The notes under the pieces: model-generated
Database searches by the model: none
The model's input: only the letters and a program-made list of their open reading frames with translations
Told to the model about the DNA's origin: nothing
In this document: piece by piece, positions 18,071 through 27,600 of the stretch
Layout: each line of letters begins with the position of its first letter
Numbering within the stretch: the stretch's first letter is position 1
NCBI GenBank assembly: GCA_946405105.1
Contig: CAMJFY010000004.1
Coordinates: forward strand, 1-64,000
DNA: 64,000 nt
Direction: 5' to 3'
Source: an uncultured Caryophanales bacterium
Lineage (GTDB): Bacteria; Bacillota_I; Bacilli_A; Acholeplasmatales; Anaeroplasmataceae
Made by a program: the position numbers and the translations under genes

Positions 18071-18074
18071 TGTT

Positions 18075-19121
18075 TTAATTAAGTAAATCTAGAATAACAT
18101 TCTTTCCAAAATACATTAAAGCTGCGATTTCATCATTTTTCCAAATCTTAAATGCTCTTTGAAGTCCGAAACCTAAAAAGCCATAATTCATATCTTTATT
18201 ATTTAATCTAGTGATTAATAATGAAGATGCTTTAACATCTCTAGTAGCCTCAAATAATGGCTCATTAACCTTTCTAATGTCATCTCTAGTATCTGTCTTT
18301 AATAATTCGTTATTAAATTTCTTTTTTGTTAAATTAATGTTTTTAGCTAATGGTTTATTTAAATCATCTAATAAATATAGATCATGATTATTATCGATAT
18401 ATAAAAGGAAATCTAATCTTAAATTTCTTTTTAAATAATCATTTACTTCACTCATTTTATCTTTAAATGTAGCATTATCACGGAATATAGAATGAATATT
18501 GAAGAAGATTGTTGCCTCATCATCATTAGCTAGCTTATTGATTTGTAAATCTTTATGCTTTTCATGAACATAGATGATATAACAATTTCTACCTTTAACT
18601 TTACCTCTATATAATGTCTTATCTGACATTTCAAATAATTCTTCATAATTCTTACCATCATCTGGGAAAGAAGAACTACCAATTGTTCCTGTGATAAAGA
18701 TTTCATGATTTCCTGTCTTTATCATTTTTCTTAATACTCTATTATCATGATAAATATCATTATAGAAATTATGAATCTTTTCATAATCATTATGGCCAAA
18801 GATGATAATAATAAATTCATCTCCACCAAATCTACCAACAAGACCATTTTCTCCAGTGTATTCAACTAAGCTTGAACCAACATCCTCTAAAACTCTATCT
18901 CCTGTTGCGTGACCATAATTATCATTTATTTCTTTAAAATTATCTAAATCTAAAATTGCCATTGTAAATGGTGTTTTATCTATTATTAATGTTTTAACAA
19001 AATCAAGGATATATTTTCTAGATACTGTTCCAGTAAGTGAATCAAGGATATATTCAATTTTGTTATCTTTTAATAACTTAGAAAAATATTCATATTTTTG
19101 TAAATCACTAATCGAATACAT
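18075..19121 (-). CDS. Diguanylate cyclase, GGDEF plus C-terminal GAF-like region
   Basis: 348 aa. GGDEF domain at the N-terminus: LDLDNFKEINDNYGHATGD (metal/GTP site) and the signature RFGGDEF at 99-103. This predicts cyclic-di-GMP synthesis from two GTP. The inhibitory RxxD site five residues before GGDEF is absent (GENG there). The C-terminal half (about 190-348) resembles a GAF-type sensory module. No membrane helix. It starts 1 base after the tcdA stop with aaaggag inside tcdA, so they form an operon. The 21383 gene has the same order of domains and is a paralog. Confidence 0.85.
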   Translation of the reverse strand: MYSISDLQKYEYFSKLLKDNKIEYILDSLTGTVSRKYILDFVKTLIIDKTPFTMAILDLDNFKEINDNYGHATGDRVLEDVGSSLVEYTGENGLVGRFGGDEFIIIIFGHNDYEKIHNFYNDIYHDNRVLRKMIKTGNHEIFITGTIGSSSFPDDGKNYEELFEMSDKTLYRGKVKGRNCYIIYVHEKHKDLQINKLANDDEATIFFNIHSIFRDNATFKDKMSEVNDYLKRNLRLDFLLYIDNNHDLYLLDDLNKPLAKNINLTKKKFNNELLKTDTRDDIRKVNEPLFEATRDVKASSLLITRLNNKDMNYGFLGFGLQRAFKIWKNDEIAALMYFGKNVILDLLN

Positions 19122-19122
19122 C

Positions 19123-19836
19123 TTAATTCTCCTTTAATAAATCTTTTATTACCTCAGATGCGATTAATAAACCGCAGCTTGATGGAACAAATGAGTTAGA
19201 AGCAGGTATCTGCTTATTATTAATCTCATTTATTTTTATTTCTTTTAATTCTACGGGTTCTTCCTTAGAATAAACAACCTTTACACCCTTAATATTTCTT
19301 TTCTTTAATTCATATCTTAATGTTCTAGCTAATGGGCATACTGATGTTTGATTTATATCAGCAACAAGAAAGCCTTGAGGATTTAGCTTATTTCCTGTTC
19401 CCATAGAAGAAATAATAGGAATATTCATTTCTTTACATTTTGAAATTATCTGTATTTTAGCGGATAATGTGTCAACCGCATCAATTACATAATCAAAGCT
19501 AGAAAAGTCAATATCGTCCTTATTTTCAGGCAAATAGAAGCATTTATATTTAGTTACGATGCATGAAGGGTTAATATCTTTTATTCTTTCCTCCATAACA
19601 TCAACCTTATATTTGCCAATTGTTGAATGCAAGGCGATTAATTGTCTATTAAGATTTGTGACTGATATTGTGTCGTTATCGACAATAGTAAGTCTTCCAA
19701 TACCGATTCTAGCTAACGCTTCACAGGCAAATGATCCTACTCCACCTATACCAAAAATACAGACAGAAGAATCGTTAAGCTTTTTAATTCCTTCTTCACC
19801 TAGCATTAGCTCGGTTCTTTCAAATTGATTATTCAT
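19123..19836 (-). CDS. tcdA: tRNA threonylcarbamoyladenosine dehydratase (TcdA/CsdL-like)
   Basis: E1-like ThiF-fold enzyme (237 aa) that would cyclise t6A to ct6A in ANN-decoding tRNAs using ATP. N-terminal ELMLGEEGIKKL, nucleotide-binding FGIGGVGSFACEALARIGIG, then TNLNRQ and FDYVIDAVDT. The start at 19836 is chosen because ggggaaa lies before it; the longer track start adds a hydrophobic extension not usual in the family. First gene of a two-gene operon with the GGDEF gene. Confidence 0.88.
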   Translation of the reverse strand: MNNQFERTELMLGEEGIKKLNDSSVCIFGIGGVGSFACEALARIGIGRLTIVDNDTISVTNLNRQLIALHSTIGKYKVDVMEERIKDINPSCIVTKYKCFYLPENKDDIDFSSFDYVIDAVDTLSAKIQIISKCKEMNIPIISSMGTGNKLNPQGFLVADINQTSVCPLARTLRYELKKRNIKGVKVVYSKEEPVELKEIKINEINNKQIPASNSFVPSSCGLLIASEVIKDLLKEN

Positions 19837-19950
19837 AATTTTTCCCCAATACATTGTTATTATATAAAAAAAGAGCAATTTATTCAATGTAATAAATATT
19901 AAATATATTTATAAAGGGAAAATGAAGAGCTTTTATAACTCTTTTTTTTC

Positions 19951-19968
19951 TTTATCATATATGATAAA
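19951..19968. promoter_or_regulatory. 18-bp perfect palindrome overlapping the plsX -10 region
   Basis: TTTATCATATATGATAAA is a perfect inverted repeat between the divergent tcdA and plsX genes. It overlaps the likely plsX -10 (TAAAAT, 19965-19970), as an operator would. It does not match the known FapR site of Bacillus. The mntP-upstream palindrome at 4689 is nearly the same. Confidence 0.4.
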
Positions 19969-19991
19969 ATAAATTATAGAGAGGCATATTT

Positions 19992-20963
19992 ATGGAAAAG
20001 ATAGTTGTAGATTTAATGGGCGCTGATAACAAGCCTGAGGTATTAATCGAGGGTGCAATTAAGGCCGCAAATGAAAACAAGGACGTATATCTATATTTGT
20101 GTGGTCCTAAAACAGATTTAGATAAATATCTAGGTGAATTTAAAAATGGTAATGCAGAAATAGTTGATTGTACTGAACAAATAACTAATTATGATAAGCC
20201 AGTTAAAGCTTTTAAAACAAAACCTAATTCATCATTAGTTAAAGGATTAAATCTAGCTAAGGATACTGATGATATTAAAGCATTTGTATCTTGTGGATCA
20301 ACTGGGGCTGTATTAGTATCAAGCGTATTTATTTTAGGAAGAATCGGTAAGGTTAGACCTGCCCTAAGCCCAATACTTGGTGGTACACATGAATTTTGTA
20401 TAGTTGATTGTGGAGCTAACGTAGATACAAGAGTAGATGAACTTTTAGATTTCGCTAAAATGGGTAAAGCCTATATGGAGGCATCAGGAGTATCAAACCC
20501 AAAGATTGCCTTACTTTCAAATGGCTCAGAGCCTGGTAAGGGAAATGATTTAGTTAAAGAAGCATATGCAGCCTTAAGTAATATGGAAGGTTATGATTTC
20601 ATTGGTAATGTTGAGGGTAAAAATATTTTATCATCTGATGCTGATGTAATTGTATGTGATGGCTTTGCAGGAAACATTGCCCTAAAGACTATTGAGGGCA
20701 CTGCAATTCAAATTGTTAAAGGATTAATCGAATATGGCAAGAAGAATAACTGTATGGATGTTATTGGAAAGGCTGTAGGAGATATAATGAATAAATTCGA
20801 TTATAACACTAAGGGTGGAGCCGTAATGCTTGGTGTAAACAAGCTAGTTATTAAAGGACATGGCGCTGCCGTAGGAGAAACAATTTATTCAATTATTAAT
20901 CAAGCATATAAATTATCAACAAATAAGCTTATTGATAAAATAAAGGATAATTTAAATGGTTAA
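19992..20963 (+). CDS. plsX: Phosphate acyltransferase PlsX
   Basis: 323 aa. Converts acyl-ACP plus phosphate to acyl-phosphate for PlsY, the first step of phosphatidic acid synthesis; peripheral at the membrane. Family blocks visible: VVDLMGADNKPE at the N-terminus, VSCGSTGAVL, LLSNGSEPGKG, and VCDGFAGNIALKTIEG. SD gagagg precedes the ATG. The usual neighbours fabD/acpP are not here; instead a deformylase-like gene overlaps its end by 8 bases. Confidence 0.95.
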   Translation: MEKIVVDLMGADNKPEVLIEGAIKAANENKDVYLYLCGPKTDLDKYLGEFKNGNAEIVDCTEQITNYDKPVKAFKTKPNSSLVKGLNLAKDTDDIKAFVSCGSTGAVLVSSVFILGRIGKVRPALSPILGGTHEFCIVDCGANVDTRVDELLDFAKMGKAYMEASGVSNPKIALLSNGSEPGKGNDLVKEAYAALSNMEGYDFIGNVEGKNILSSDADVIVCDGFAGNIALKTIEGTAIQIVKGLIEYGKKNNCMDVIGKAVGDIMNKFDYNTKGGAVMLGVNKLVIKGHGAAVGETIYSIINQAYKLSTNKLIDKIKDNLNG

Positions 20964-21369
20964 AAATATTGTTAAGGATGTTAAATTTTTATCTTTACCA
21001 TCAACTGATATGACAGAAGATGATAAATATATAATTGCAGATTTAAAGGATACATTATTATTTAACAAAAGATATTGTGTCGGAATGGCTGCCAATATGA
21101 TTGGCTATTTGAAGAACGCAATTATATTTGAGGATATTAAGAAGGTTTATAATGTTTTACTTAACCCAAAGATTATTAAATCTGAGGGTGAATATGAAAT
21201 TGAAGAGGGCTGTCTATCCCTAGAGGGAAAAAGAAAAACAACTAGATATAAAAAAATAAAGGTTGAATATTTAGACGAATTTTATAGAAAGAGAATTAAA
21301 ACATTCACTGATTTCGAAGCTGAAATAATTCAGCATGAAATTGATCACTTAAGTGGTATTTTAATTTAA
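20956..21369 (+). CDS. Peptide deformylase-like protein with altered motif 1
   Basis: 137 aa metallohydrolase of the deformylase fold, which removes the formyl group from nascent N-terminal Met. Motif 2 EEGCLSLEG (metal Cys) and motif 3 QHEIDHLSG (two metal His and catalytic Glu) are intact. Motif 1 reads VGMAANMIG instead of GxGLAAPQIG, so the Gln that helps the oxyanion is Met. It is shorter than housekeeping Def. Overlaps plsX by 8 bases, so translation is probably coupled. May be a second, specialised deformylase. Confidence 0.8.
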   Translation: MVKNIVKDVKFLSLPSTDMTEDDKYIIADLKDTLLFNKRYCVGMAANMIGYLKNAIIFEDIKKVYNVLLNPKIIKSEGEYEIEEGCLSLEGKRKTTRYKKIKVEYLDEFYRKRIKTFTDFEAEIIQHEIDHLSGILI

Positions 21370-21382
21370 AAGGTTAAATATT

Positions 21383-22438
21383 ATGGCTATCACTGATTTG
21401 AAGTATTTTAATGAAAATGTTGATACAATCACGCATGACACATTGACATCTGTATTATCACGTAAGTCAATGCTAGATTACATGAATTATTTAATTGATA
21501 ATAAAATTAAATTTACTTTATTTTTTACTGACATTGATGATTTTAAATCTATTAATGACGTGTTAGGCCATAGCGCCGGTGATAAAGCATTAATCACATG
21601 TGCTGAAAGAATGAGAATTGTTTTTGAAGATAATTGTGGAGTTGTCGGAAGATATGGTGGAGATGAATTCTTCGGTATAATTGAAAATGAAGTTGAATAT
21701 GAAAAGATATGGAATATAGCTAATCAGCTAAATGAAATAATTAGAAAGAAAAACAATTTAGCTGATATAGAAAGAGCCTTACCTGCAGGAAAATATACAA
21801 TAACAACAGGTATTGCAAGATTCCCATTAGATGCAGATAATAGAGATGATTTAATGGAAATATGCGATAGGGCATTATATATTGGTAAGCTAAAAGGAAA
21901 AAATTGTTTTATAGTTTTCAATCCTAAAATACATAGTAAAAAGAATAAAGAAATTAAAAAGCTAGATCTTAAGGCTGTAATAGATAATGTATTCTCTATC
22001 TTTACAAATAAGAATAAATCATTAAATGATAATTTAATTGAGGCAATAACATTTGTTTCTAAATATTTTGATGTTAGCTTAGCATCAAAAAATTACAATA
22101 ATAAATTTGAAATATTATATTCAAATGGTAATTTATCAAAAGCTAAATATGTAGATGAAAATAAATATTTAGAATTAAGAACTAATGAATCAGATTCATT
22201 ATTATTCATGTATATAAATAAGCTTGATTCAAATCATGAATATTTAAAAAATGAATTTGAATCTCAAGCAATACATGCGTCAATTTTAATTCCATGTCAA
22301 ACTAAATCTAAAATATATGGATATCTAAGAATAGATGCAAAGCATGAAAGAATTTGGTCAAAAGAAGAAAAGATGGTATTCCAAATTATCACAAATTTAT
22401 ATGCAATGTTATTAGAATTAACAAATGAAAAATTTTAA
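21383..22438 (+). CDS. Diguanylate cyclase, GGDEF plus C-terminal GAF-like region
   Basis: 351 aa. GGDEF domain with FTDIDDFKSINDVLGHSAGD and RYGGDEF at 92-96; the RxxD inhibitory site is missing (DNCG). The C-terminal half (about 195-351) looks like a GAF sensory domain. Same layout as the 18075 gene and clearly its paralog. It follows the deformylase-like gene by 13 bases, in a run plsX/def-like/GGDEF/kinase. Confidence 0.85.
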   Translation: MAITDLKYFNENVDTITHDTLTSVLSRKSMLDYMNYLIDNKIKFTLFFTDIDDFKSINDVLGHSAGDKALITCAERMRIVFEDNCGVVGRYGGDEFFGIIENEVEYEKIWNIANQLNEIIRKKNNLADIERALPAGKYTITTGIARFPLDADNRDDLMEICDRALYIGKLKGKNCFIVFNPKIHSKKNKEIKKLDLKAVIDNVFSIFTNKNKSLNDNLIEAITFVSKYFDVSLASKNYNNKFEILYSNGNLSKAKYVDENKYLELRTNESDSLLFMYINKLDSNHEYLKNEFESQAIHASILIPCQTKSKIYGYLRIDAKHERIWSKEEKMVFQIITNLYAMLLELTNEKF

Positions 22439-22461
22439 ACGACAAGAGGAAGGTGCTTATT

Positions 22462-23064
22462 ATGAAATTTGTTATTACAATTGGTCGTGAATATGGTAGT
22501 GGAGGAAGATTTATTGGAAAATTAGTAGCTGAAAGACTTAATATTCCTTTTTATGATAGTGAATTATTAGTTAAAGCTGCCAAGGATTCAGGATTAAGCG
22601 AAGCTGTATTTAAAAGCTTTGATGAAAAGAAGGATGGCTTTTTAGGAAATGGAATCGGCTTATATTCATATGATATGACATTAAGCCAAAAGGTTTTCTT
22701 AGCTCAATTCGATACAATTAAAAAGATTGCTGCTGAGGAATCTTGTGTAATCGTAGGAAGATGTGCTGATTACGTATTAAAGGATTATCCTAATTTAGTT
22801 TCTGTATTTGTCTGCGCTCCAATGGGAGATAAGATTGATAGAGCAGTTAAATATTATGGTGTTAACCCTGATAAGGCTGAAAATATTATTGCTAAGGCAG
22901 ATAAGAAGAGAAAGAGCTATTATAATTTCTATACTGATAGAGAATGGGGTAAGGCATCTAATTATGATTTATGCATCAACTCTAGAGTAGGTATTGATAG
23001 TGCAGTAGATGCTATTGAAGCATATGTTAGAAGAAGATTTGGACTTAAAAAAGAAAATAACTAA
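22462..23064 (+). CDS. Cytidylate kinase-like family protein
   Basis: 200 aa P-loop protein: ITIGREYGSGGRFIGKLVAERL, then IVGRCADYVL and VSVFVCAPMGDKIDRAV. This matches the Cytidylate_kin2 family, which resembles CMP kinase but whose substrate is often unproven. The ATG at 22462 (agaggaagg upstream) is preferred over the track's GTG. Cotranscribed with the preceding GGDEF gene and the overlapping peptidase gene. Confidence 0.85.
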   Translation: MKFVITIGREYGSGGRFIGKLVAERLNIPFYDSELLVKAAKDSGLSEAVFKSFDEKKDGFLGNGIGLYSYDMTLSQKVFLAQFDTIKKIAAEESCVIVGRCADYVLKDYPNLVSVFVCAPMGDKIDRAVKYYGVNPDKAENIIAKADKKRKSYYNFYTDREWGKASNYDLCINSRVGIDSAVDAIEAYVRRRFGLKKENN

Positions 23065-24130
23065 TTATTTTGATTATGTCTTAGAATTTGGAATAGACAT
23101 AAAACAAAATGATTATGTTGAAATAGTTACAACAAGCTATATAGAAGAATATTTAGAGCTATTAATAGAAAGATTAAAAATATATAACTGTAATATCTTC
23201 ATCACATTCATTGATGGTGATGATCTAGAAAATATTATTAACAATGATTACAATTCCTATATTGAGGAAAAAATAAATATGTATCATATGCTAATATCTA
23301 AGAAATTTAAAAGATTAACAGTTATATCCCCTTTTGTTATGCCTATAGCTAGAACAAATAATGCCTTAAATTATTTAAAACAAAATTATAAGATGCTATT
23401 TGTTAGAAACTATTTTTCAAAGAATCCTCATACAATATTTCCTATAGCTAATATATATTGGGCCCATAAGCTTCAAATAGATATTAATGAATTATGGGAA
23501 CAAATATTTGATTATTCATATAGAACATCAGAATTAGAAGCTTTAAGAGATAAGCTATCTGATATGAATATAAAGGCATTACATTTTAAAACAGATTTAG
23601 GTACTGACCTATATGTGGGTATACCTCCTGAATCAAAATTTTTAGGAAAGAAGTGGAAGAATGAGGATATAGAATATTTCCCTAATATTCCATGCCTTGA
23701 AATATTTATATCACCTGATAAATTTCAGGTAGATGGTACATTAATATCATCAAAGCCTCTTTATTATGCAAATACATTAATACCAAGCTATAAATTAGAA
23801 TTTAAAAATGGTAAGGTAATATCTAATGAAGGATTAGATGAAATATTAGCTTTAGATGAAAATCTATATTATGCTGGAGAAATAGCAATAGTCCTAGATT
23901 TCAATCCGTTTCTATTTTATTCAACTATAATGGATGAAAATTCTGGATGTCATTTAGCATTAGGTAATGCATATGATCAAGGAGTAAAAGATATTACTAG
24001 TATTAATCACTCAAAATATCATATTGATTTAGTTTTTGGAACATCTAATTTCAATTTAGAGGCTATAACTAATAGTAATGATATTATTTTGATAGTAAAA
24101 GATGGCAAATTAGCTATAAATTTACAATGA
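23009..24130 (+). CDS. M29-family aminopeptidase (AmpS-like)
   Basis: Up to 373 aa metallo-aminopeptidase of peptidase family M29. Family blocks: PNIPCLEIFISPDKFQVDGT (metal Glu), YYAGEIAIV (metal Glu), ENSGCHLALGNAY (His and Tyr) and KYHIDLVFG (H-x-D), so the two-metal site appears complete. The start is uncertain: ATG 23009 and ATG 23024 have weak SD sites, and TTG 23039 is also possible. All overlap the kinase gene end by 26-56 bases. Cytoplasmic peptide turnover is the likely role. Confidence 0.87.
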   Translation: MLLKHMLEEDLDLKKKITNYFDYVLEFGIDIKQNDYVEIVTTSYIEEYLELLIERLKIYNCNIFITFIDGDDLENIINNDYNSYIEEKINMYHMLISKKFKRLTVISPFVMPIARTNNALNYLKQNYKMLFVRNYFSKNPHTIFPIANIYWAHKLQIDINELWEQIFDYSYRTSELEALRDKLSDMNIKALHFKTDLGTDLYVGIPPESKFLGKKWKNEDIEYFPNIPCLEIFISPDKFQVDGTLISSKPLYYANTLIPSYKLEFKNGKVISNEGLDEILALDENLYYAGEIAIVLDFNPFLFYSTIMDENSGCHLALGNAYDQGVKDITSINHSKYHIDLVFGTSNFNLEAITNSNDIILIVKDGKLAINLQ

Positions 24131-24281
24131 TTTTCATATAAAAATAAATAAAACGTTTTCAACGAAATGAATAATGTTTAAAAAATTAGACAAATTTCTT
24201 GAAAACACAACTAAAATTTCAAAAATTAATAAAAACTTCGAATAATATTTTATTTTAAGAAAAAAATCAAAAACTATCTAC
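24131..24281. other. AT-rich intergenic stretch before the ilv operon
   Basis: No gene is seen here. It holds a partial cre-like site ATAAAACGTTTTCA at 24148-24161 (two mismatches to TGWAANCGNTNWCA). There is no T-box element (no stem I or conserved AGGGTGGNACCGCG). Confidence 0.4.
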
Positions 24282-24322
24282 AAAAAAGCCAGTATTTTTA
24301 ATTGACAATAGCTGGCTTTTTT
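24282..24322 (+). terminator. Terminator overlapping the ilv promoter
   Basis: 11-bp perfect stem aaaaaagccag/ctggctttttt, with an inner tatt/aata pairing. It would end transcripts from the peptidase operon. The -35 box of the ilv promoter lies in its loop. Confidence 0.8.
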
Positions 24323-24330
24323 AATATAAT
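24302..24330 (+). promoter_or_regulatory. Consensus promoter of the ilv-leu operon
   Basis: Perfect TTGACA, 17-bp spacer, TATAAT, nested in the preceding terminator. Such a strong core promoter for a biosynthetic operon suggests control by repression or in the leader. Confidence 0.85.
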
Positions 24331-24351
24331 TAGAGCATATATTTTTTAAAA

Positions 24352-24367
24352 GCTAACTTATGTTAGC
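24352..24367 (+). promoter_or_regulatory. Leader hairpin GCTAAC-TTAT-GTTAGC adjacent to ilvN SD
   Basis: Perfect 6-bp inverted repeat with a 4-base loop, ending directly at the SD ggaaaggag. It could be an operator in DNA or an RNA hairpin affecting ilvN translation. Confidence 0.4.
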
Positions 24368-24382
24368 GGAAAGGAGCTAATA

Positions 24383-24889
24383 GTGGCTAAACATACATTA
24401 ACAGTATTAGTAAATAATCATATGGGTGTCTTATCTAGAGTTTCAGGTTTATTTTCTAGAAGAGGCTTCAGCATTGAAAGCTTATCTTCAGGAACAACTG
24501 AAAATAAGAAAGTAGCAAGAATGACTATCGTGGTTGATTGTGACACTAATGAATTCAATCAAATTAAGAATCAGCTTGCTAAGCTAATGGATGTTGTCGC
24601 AATTTGCGAGGCTAAGGATGATGATTCTGTAATGAGAGAATTAGCTTTGATTAAAATTGATTGTCAAAGCGAGCAACGTAGTCAAATCATGGAAATTGTT
24701 AATATCTTTAGAGCTCATGTAGTTGATGTTACTAATAGTTCTATGATTCTAGAAATCACTGGTGATAAGAGTAAGATTACAGCATTGATTTCTATGCTTG
24801 ATGAGTTCGGCATCAAAGAATTTATCCGAACAGGTGTTACTGCAATCGCTAGAGGCGAGGGCGAATTAAAAAATAATGCATTAGACTAA
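24383..24889 (+). CDS. ilvN: Acetolactate synthase small (regulatory) subunit
   Basis: 168 aa. N-terminal ACT domain (LTVLVNNHMGVLSRVSGLFSRRGFSIESL, the valine-binding signature) and the C-terminal ALS_ss_C domain. It stimulates the IlvB catalytic subunit and carries feedback inhibition. GTG start with aaaggag six bases upstream. It is the first gene of the operon, whereas ilvB is the last; the two are more often adjacent. Confidence 0.95.
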   Translation: MAKHTLTVLVNNHMGVLSRVSGLFSRRGFSIESLSSGTTENKKVARMTIVVDCDTNEFNQIKNQLAKLMDVVAICEAKDDDSVMRELALIKIDCQSEQRSQIMEIVNIFRAHVVDVTNSSMILEITGDKSKITALISMLDEFGIKEFIRTGVTAIARGEGELKNNALD

Positions 24890-24895
24890 TTATAA

Positions 24896-25945
<1,050 letters not shown>

Positions 25946-25971
25946 TTTGAATTTATAAGTATTTTTGGCTT

Positions 25972-25999
25972 AAGTGGGAGTATTAATGTACTTTCACTT
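25972..25999 (+). promoter_or_regulatory. Intergenic hairpin between ilvC and cimA
   Basis: 11-bp stem aagtgggagta/tactttcactt with two G-U pairs and a 6-base loop; no proper T run follows. It may be an RNA processing or stabilising hairpin. Confidence 0.45.
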
Positions 26000-26027
26000 T
26001 TGTCGTATTTATTAGGGGGTGTTTTCC

Positions 26028-27596
26028 TTGAATGTAGAAGTATTTGATTCAACATTAAGAGATGGTGCCCAAGCAGAAGGTATAAGCTTTCTTGTAGGAG
26101 ATAAAATAAAAATCGCGAAAGCCCTAGATGAATTAGGCGTTGATTATATCGAGGCTGGAAACCCTGGATCTAACAAAAAGGATTTAGAGTTTTTCAAGCA
26201 AGCTAAATCAATAACATTTAATCATTCAAAGCTAGTCGCATTTGGAAGTACAAGAAGATGTAATACCTCAGCAGCCGCTGATAGCAATTTAATGGCATTA
26301 TTAGAGGCTGAAACTGAATATGTTTGTATATTTGGTAAATCTTGGGATTTTCATGTTGAAAAGATTATAGGAACAACTAAAGAAGAAAATTTAAATATGA
26401 TTAGTGATTCTATATCATTCTTGAAAGCAAATGGTAAAAAGGTATTCTATGATGCTGAGCATTTCTTTGATGGATATAAGAACAATAAGGAATATGCATT
26501 AGAAACATTAAAGACTGCTGAAAATGCCGGAGCTGAAACAATTATTTTATGTGATACAAATGGTGGTACTTTCCCAGATGAAATGACTGAAATAATTAAA
26601 GAAATCAAGAAGGTTATAAAGACTCCTCTAGGAATTCACGCTCACAACGATTCTGGTATGGCAGTAGCTTGTAGTGTATTAGCTGTTGTTGCTGGATGTA
26701 GCCATGTTCAAGGTACATTCCTTGGCTATGGTGAAAGATGTGGTAATGCTAATTTAGCTGCAATAATTGCTAACCTAGAGTTAAAGAAGAAATATAAATG
26801 CTTACCTGAAGGAAATCTTGTTAAGCTTACTCCAATAGCTAAAGAGATTGCTGAAATATCTAATTTTAAGCTAGAAGCTAATCTACCTTATGTTGGTTCA
26901 TCAGCATTTGCTCACAAGGCAGGTATGCATATTGATGGTGTATATAAGAGCTCAAAATCATTTGAGCATGTATCACCTGATTCAGTAGGTAATGAAAGAA
27001 AATTCTTAATTAGTGAGGTTGCAGGCAAATCAACTGTCCTTGCTAAGATTAATAAAATATATCCAGATGTTAAGAAAAATGATCCTAGATTATCATTAAT
27101 CATTGATACAATCAAGAATTTGGAATTCGGTGGATATCAATTTGATGGTGCTGATGCTTCATTTGAGCTAATAGTTCATAAGGCATTTGGAAACTTCAAG
27201 CCTTTCTTTGAGGTAAAGAATTTTAAAACAATTGGTGAAGGCCCTTCACATTCTGATGAATTTAGTGCTTCAGCAATAATTAATGTTATTGTAGATGATA
27301 CATTAGAAACAACAGGAGCAAATGGTGATGGTCCAGTTGATGCCCTAAATAGAGCATTAAGAAAAGCAATTGGTAAATTCTATCCAATCTTAAATAAGGT
27401 TTCACTTGCTGATTATAAGGTTCGTATCTTAGACGGCAAGGATGCGGCAACTGCTGCAAAAACAAGAGTTATCATTGAATCAACTGATGGCAAGAGAAGC
27501 TGGTCGACAGTTGGTGTTTCAAAGGATATTATTGAAGCTTCATTCAAAGCTTTAATAGATTCAATAGAATATATATTATATAAGGAGAATAAATAA
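26028..27596 (+). CDS. cimA: (R)-citramalate synthase
   Basis: 522 aa. Condenses pyruvate and acetyl-CoA to citramalate, giving 2-oxobutyrate without threonine. N-terminal TIM barrel with [15 protein letters not shown] (the AQAEGISF extension marks citramalate synthase rather than LeuA) and [10 protein letters not shown]. The C-terminal LeuA-dimer regulatory domain follows. A TTG at 26028 is the best start, 8 bases after aggggg; the track's GTG at 26019 overlaps that SD. LeuCD and LeuB encoded downstream can serve both the citramalate and isopropylmalate routes. Confidence 0.92.
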   Translation: MNVEVFDSTLRDGAQAEGISFLVGDKIKIAKALDELGVDYIEAGNPGSNKKDLEFFKQAKSITFNHSKLVAFGSTRRCNTSAAADSNLMALLEAETEYVCIFGKSWDFHVEKIIGTTKEENLNMISDSISFLKANGKKVFYDAEHFFDGYKNNKEYALETLKTAENAGAETIILCDTNGGTFPDEMTEIIKEIKKVIKTPLGIHAHNDSGMAVACSVLAVVAGCSHVQGTFLGYGERCGNANLAAIIANLELKKKYKCLPEGNLVKLTPIAKEIAEISNFKLEANLPYVGSSAFAHKAGMHIDGVYKSSKSFEHVSPDSVGNERKFLISEVAGKSTVLAKINKIYPDVKKNDPRLSLIIDTIKNLEFGGYQFDGADASFELIVHKAFGNFKPFFEVKNFKTIGEGPSHSDEFSASAIINVIVDDTLETTGANGDGPVDALNRALRKAIGKFYPILNKVSLADYKVRILDGKDAATAAKTRVIIESTDGKRSWSTVGVSKDIIEASFKALIDSIEYILYKENK

Positions 27597-27600
27597 AATC

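Noticed and set aside
22808-22990. 60-aa plus-strand ORF within the cytidylate-kinase-like gene
   Set aside because: Out-of-frame shadow without SD.
24131-24382. T-box or CodY control of the ilv operon
   Set aside because: No T-box consensus or large leader structure is present. AT-rich stretches such as aaaatttcaaaaatt differ from AATTTTCWGAAAATT at about four positions.
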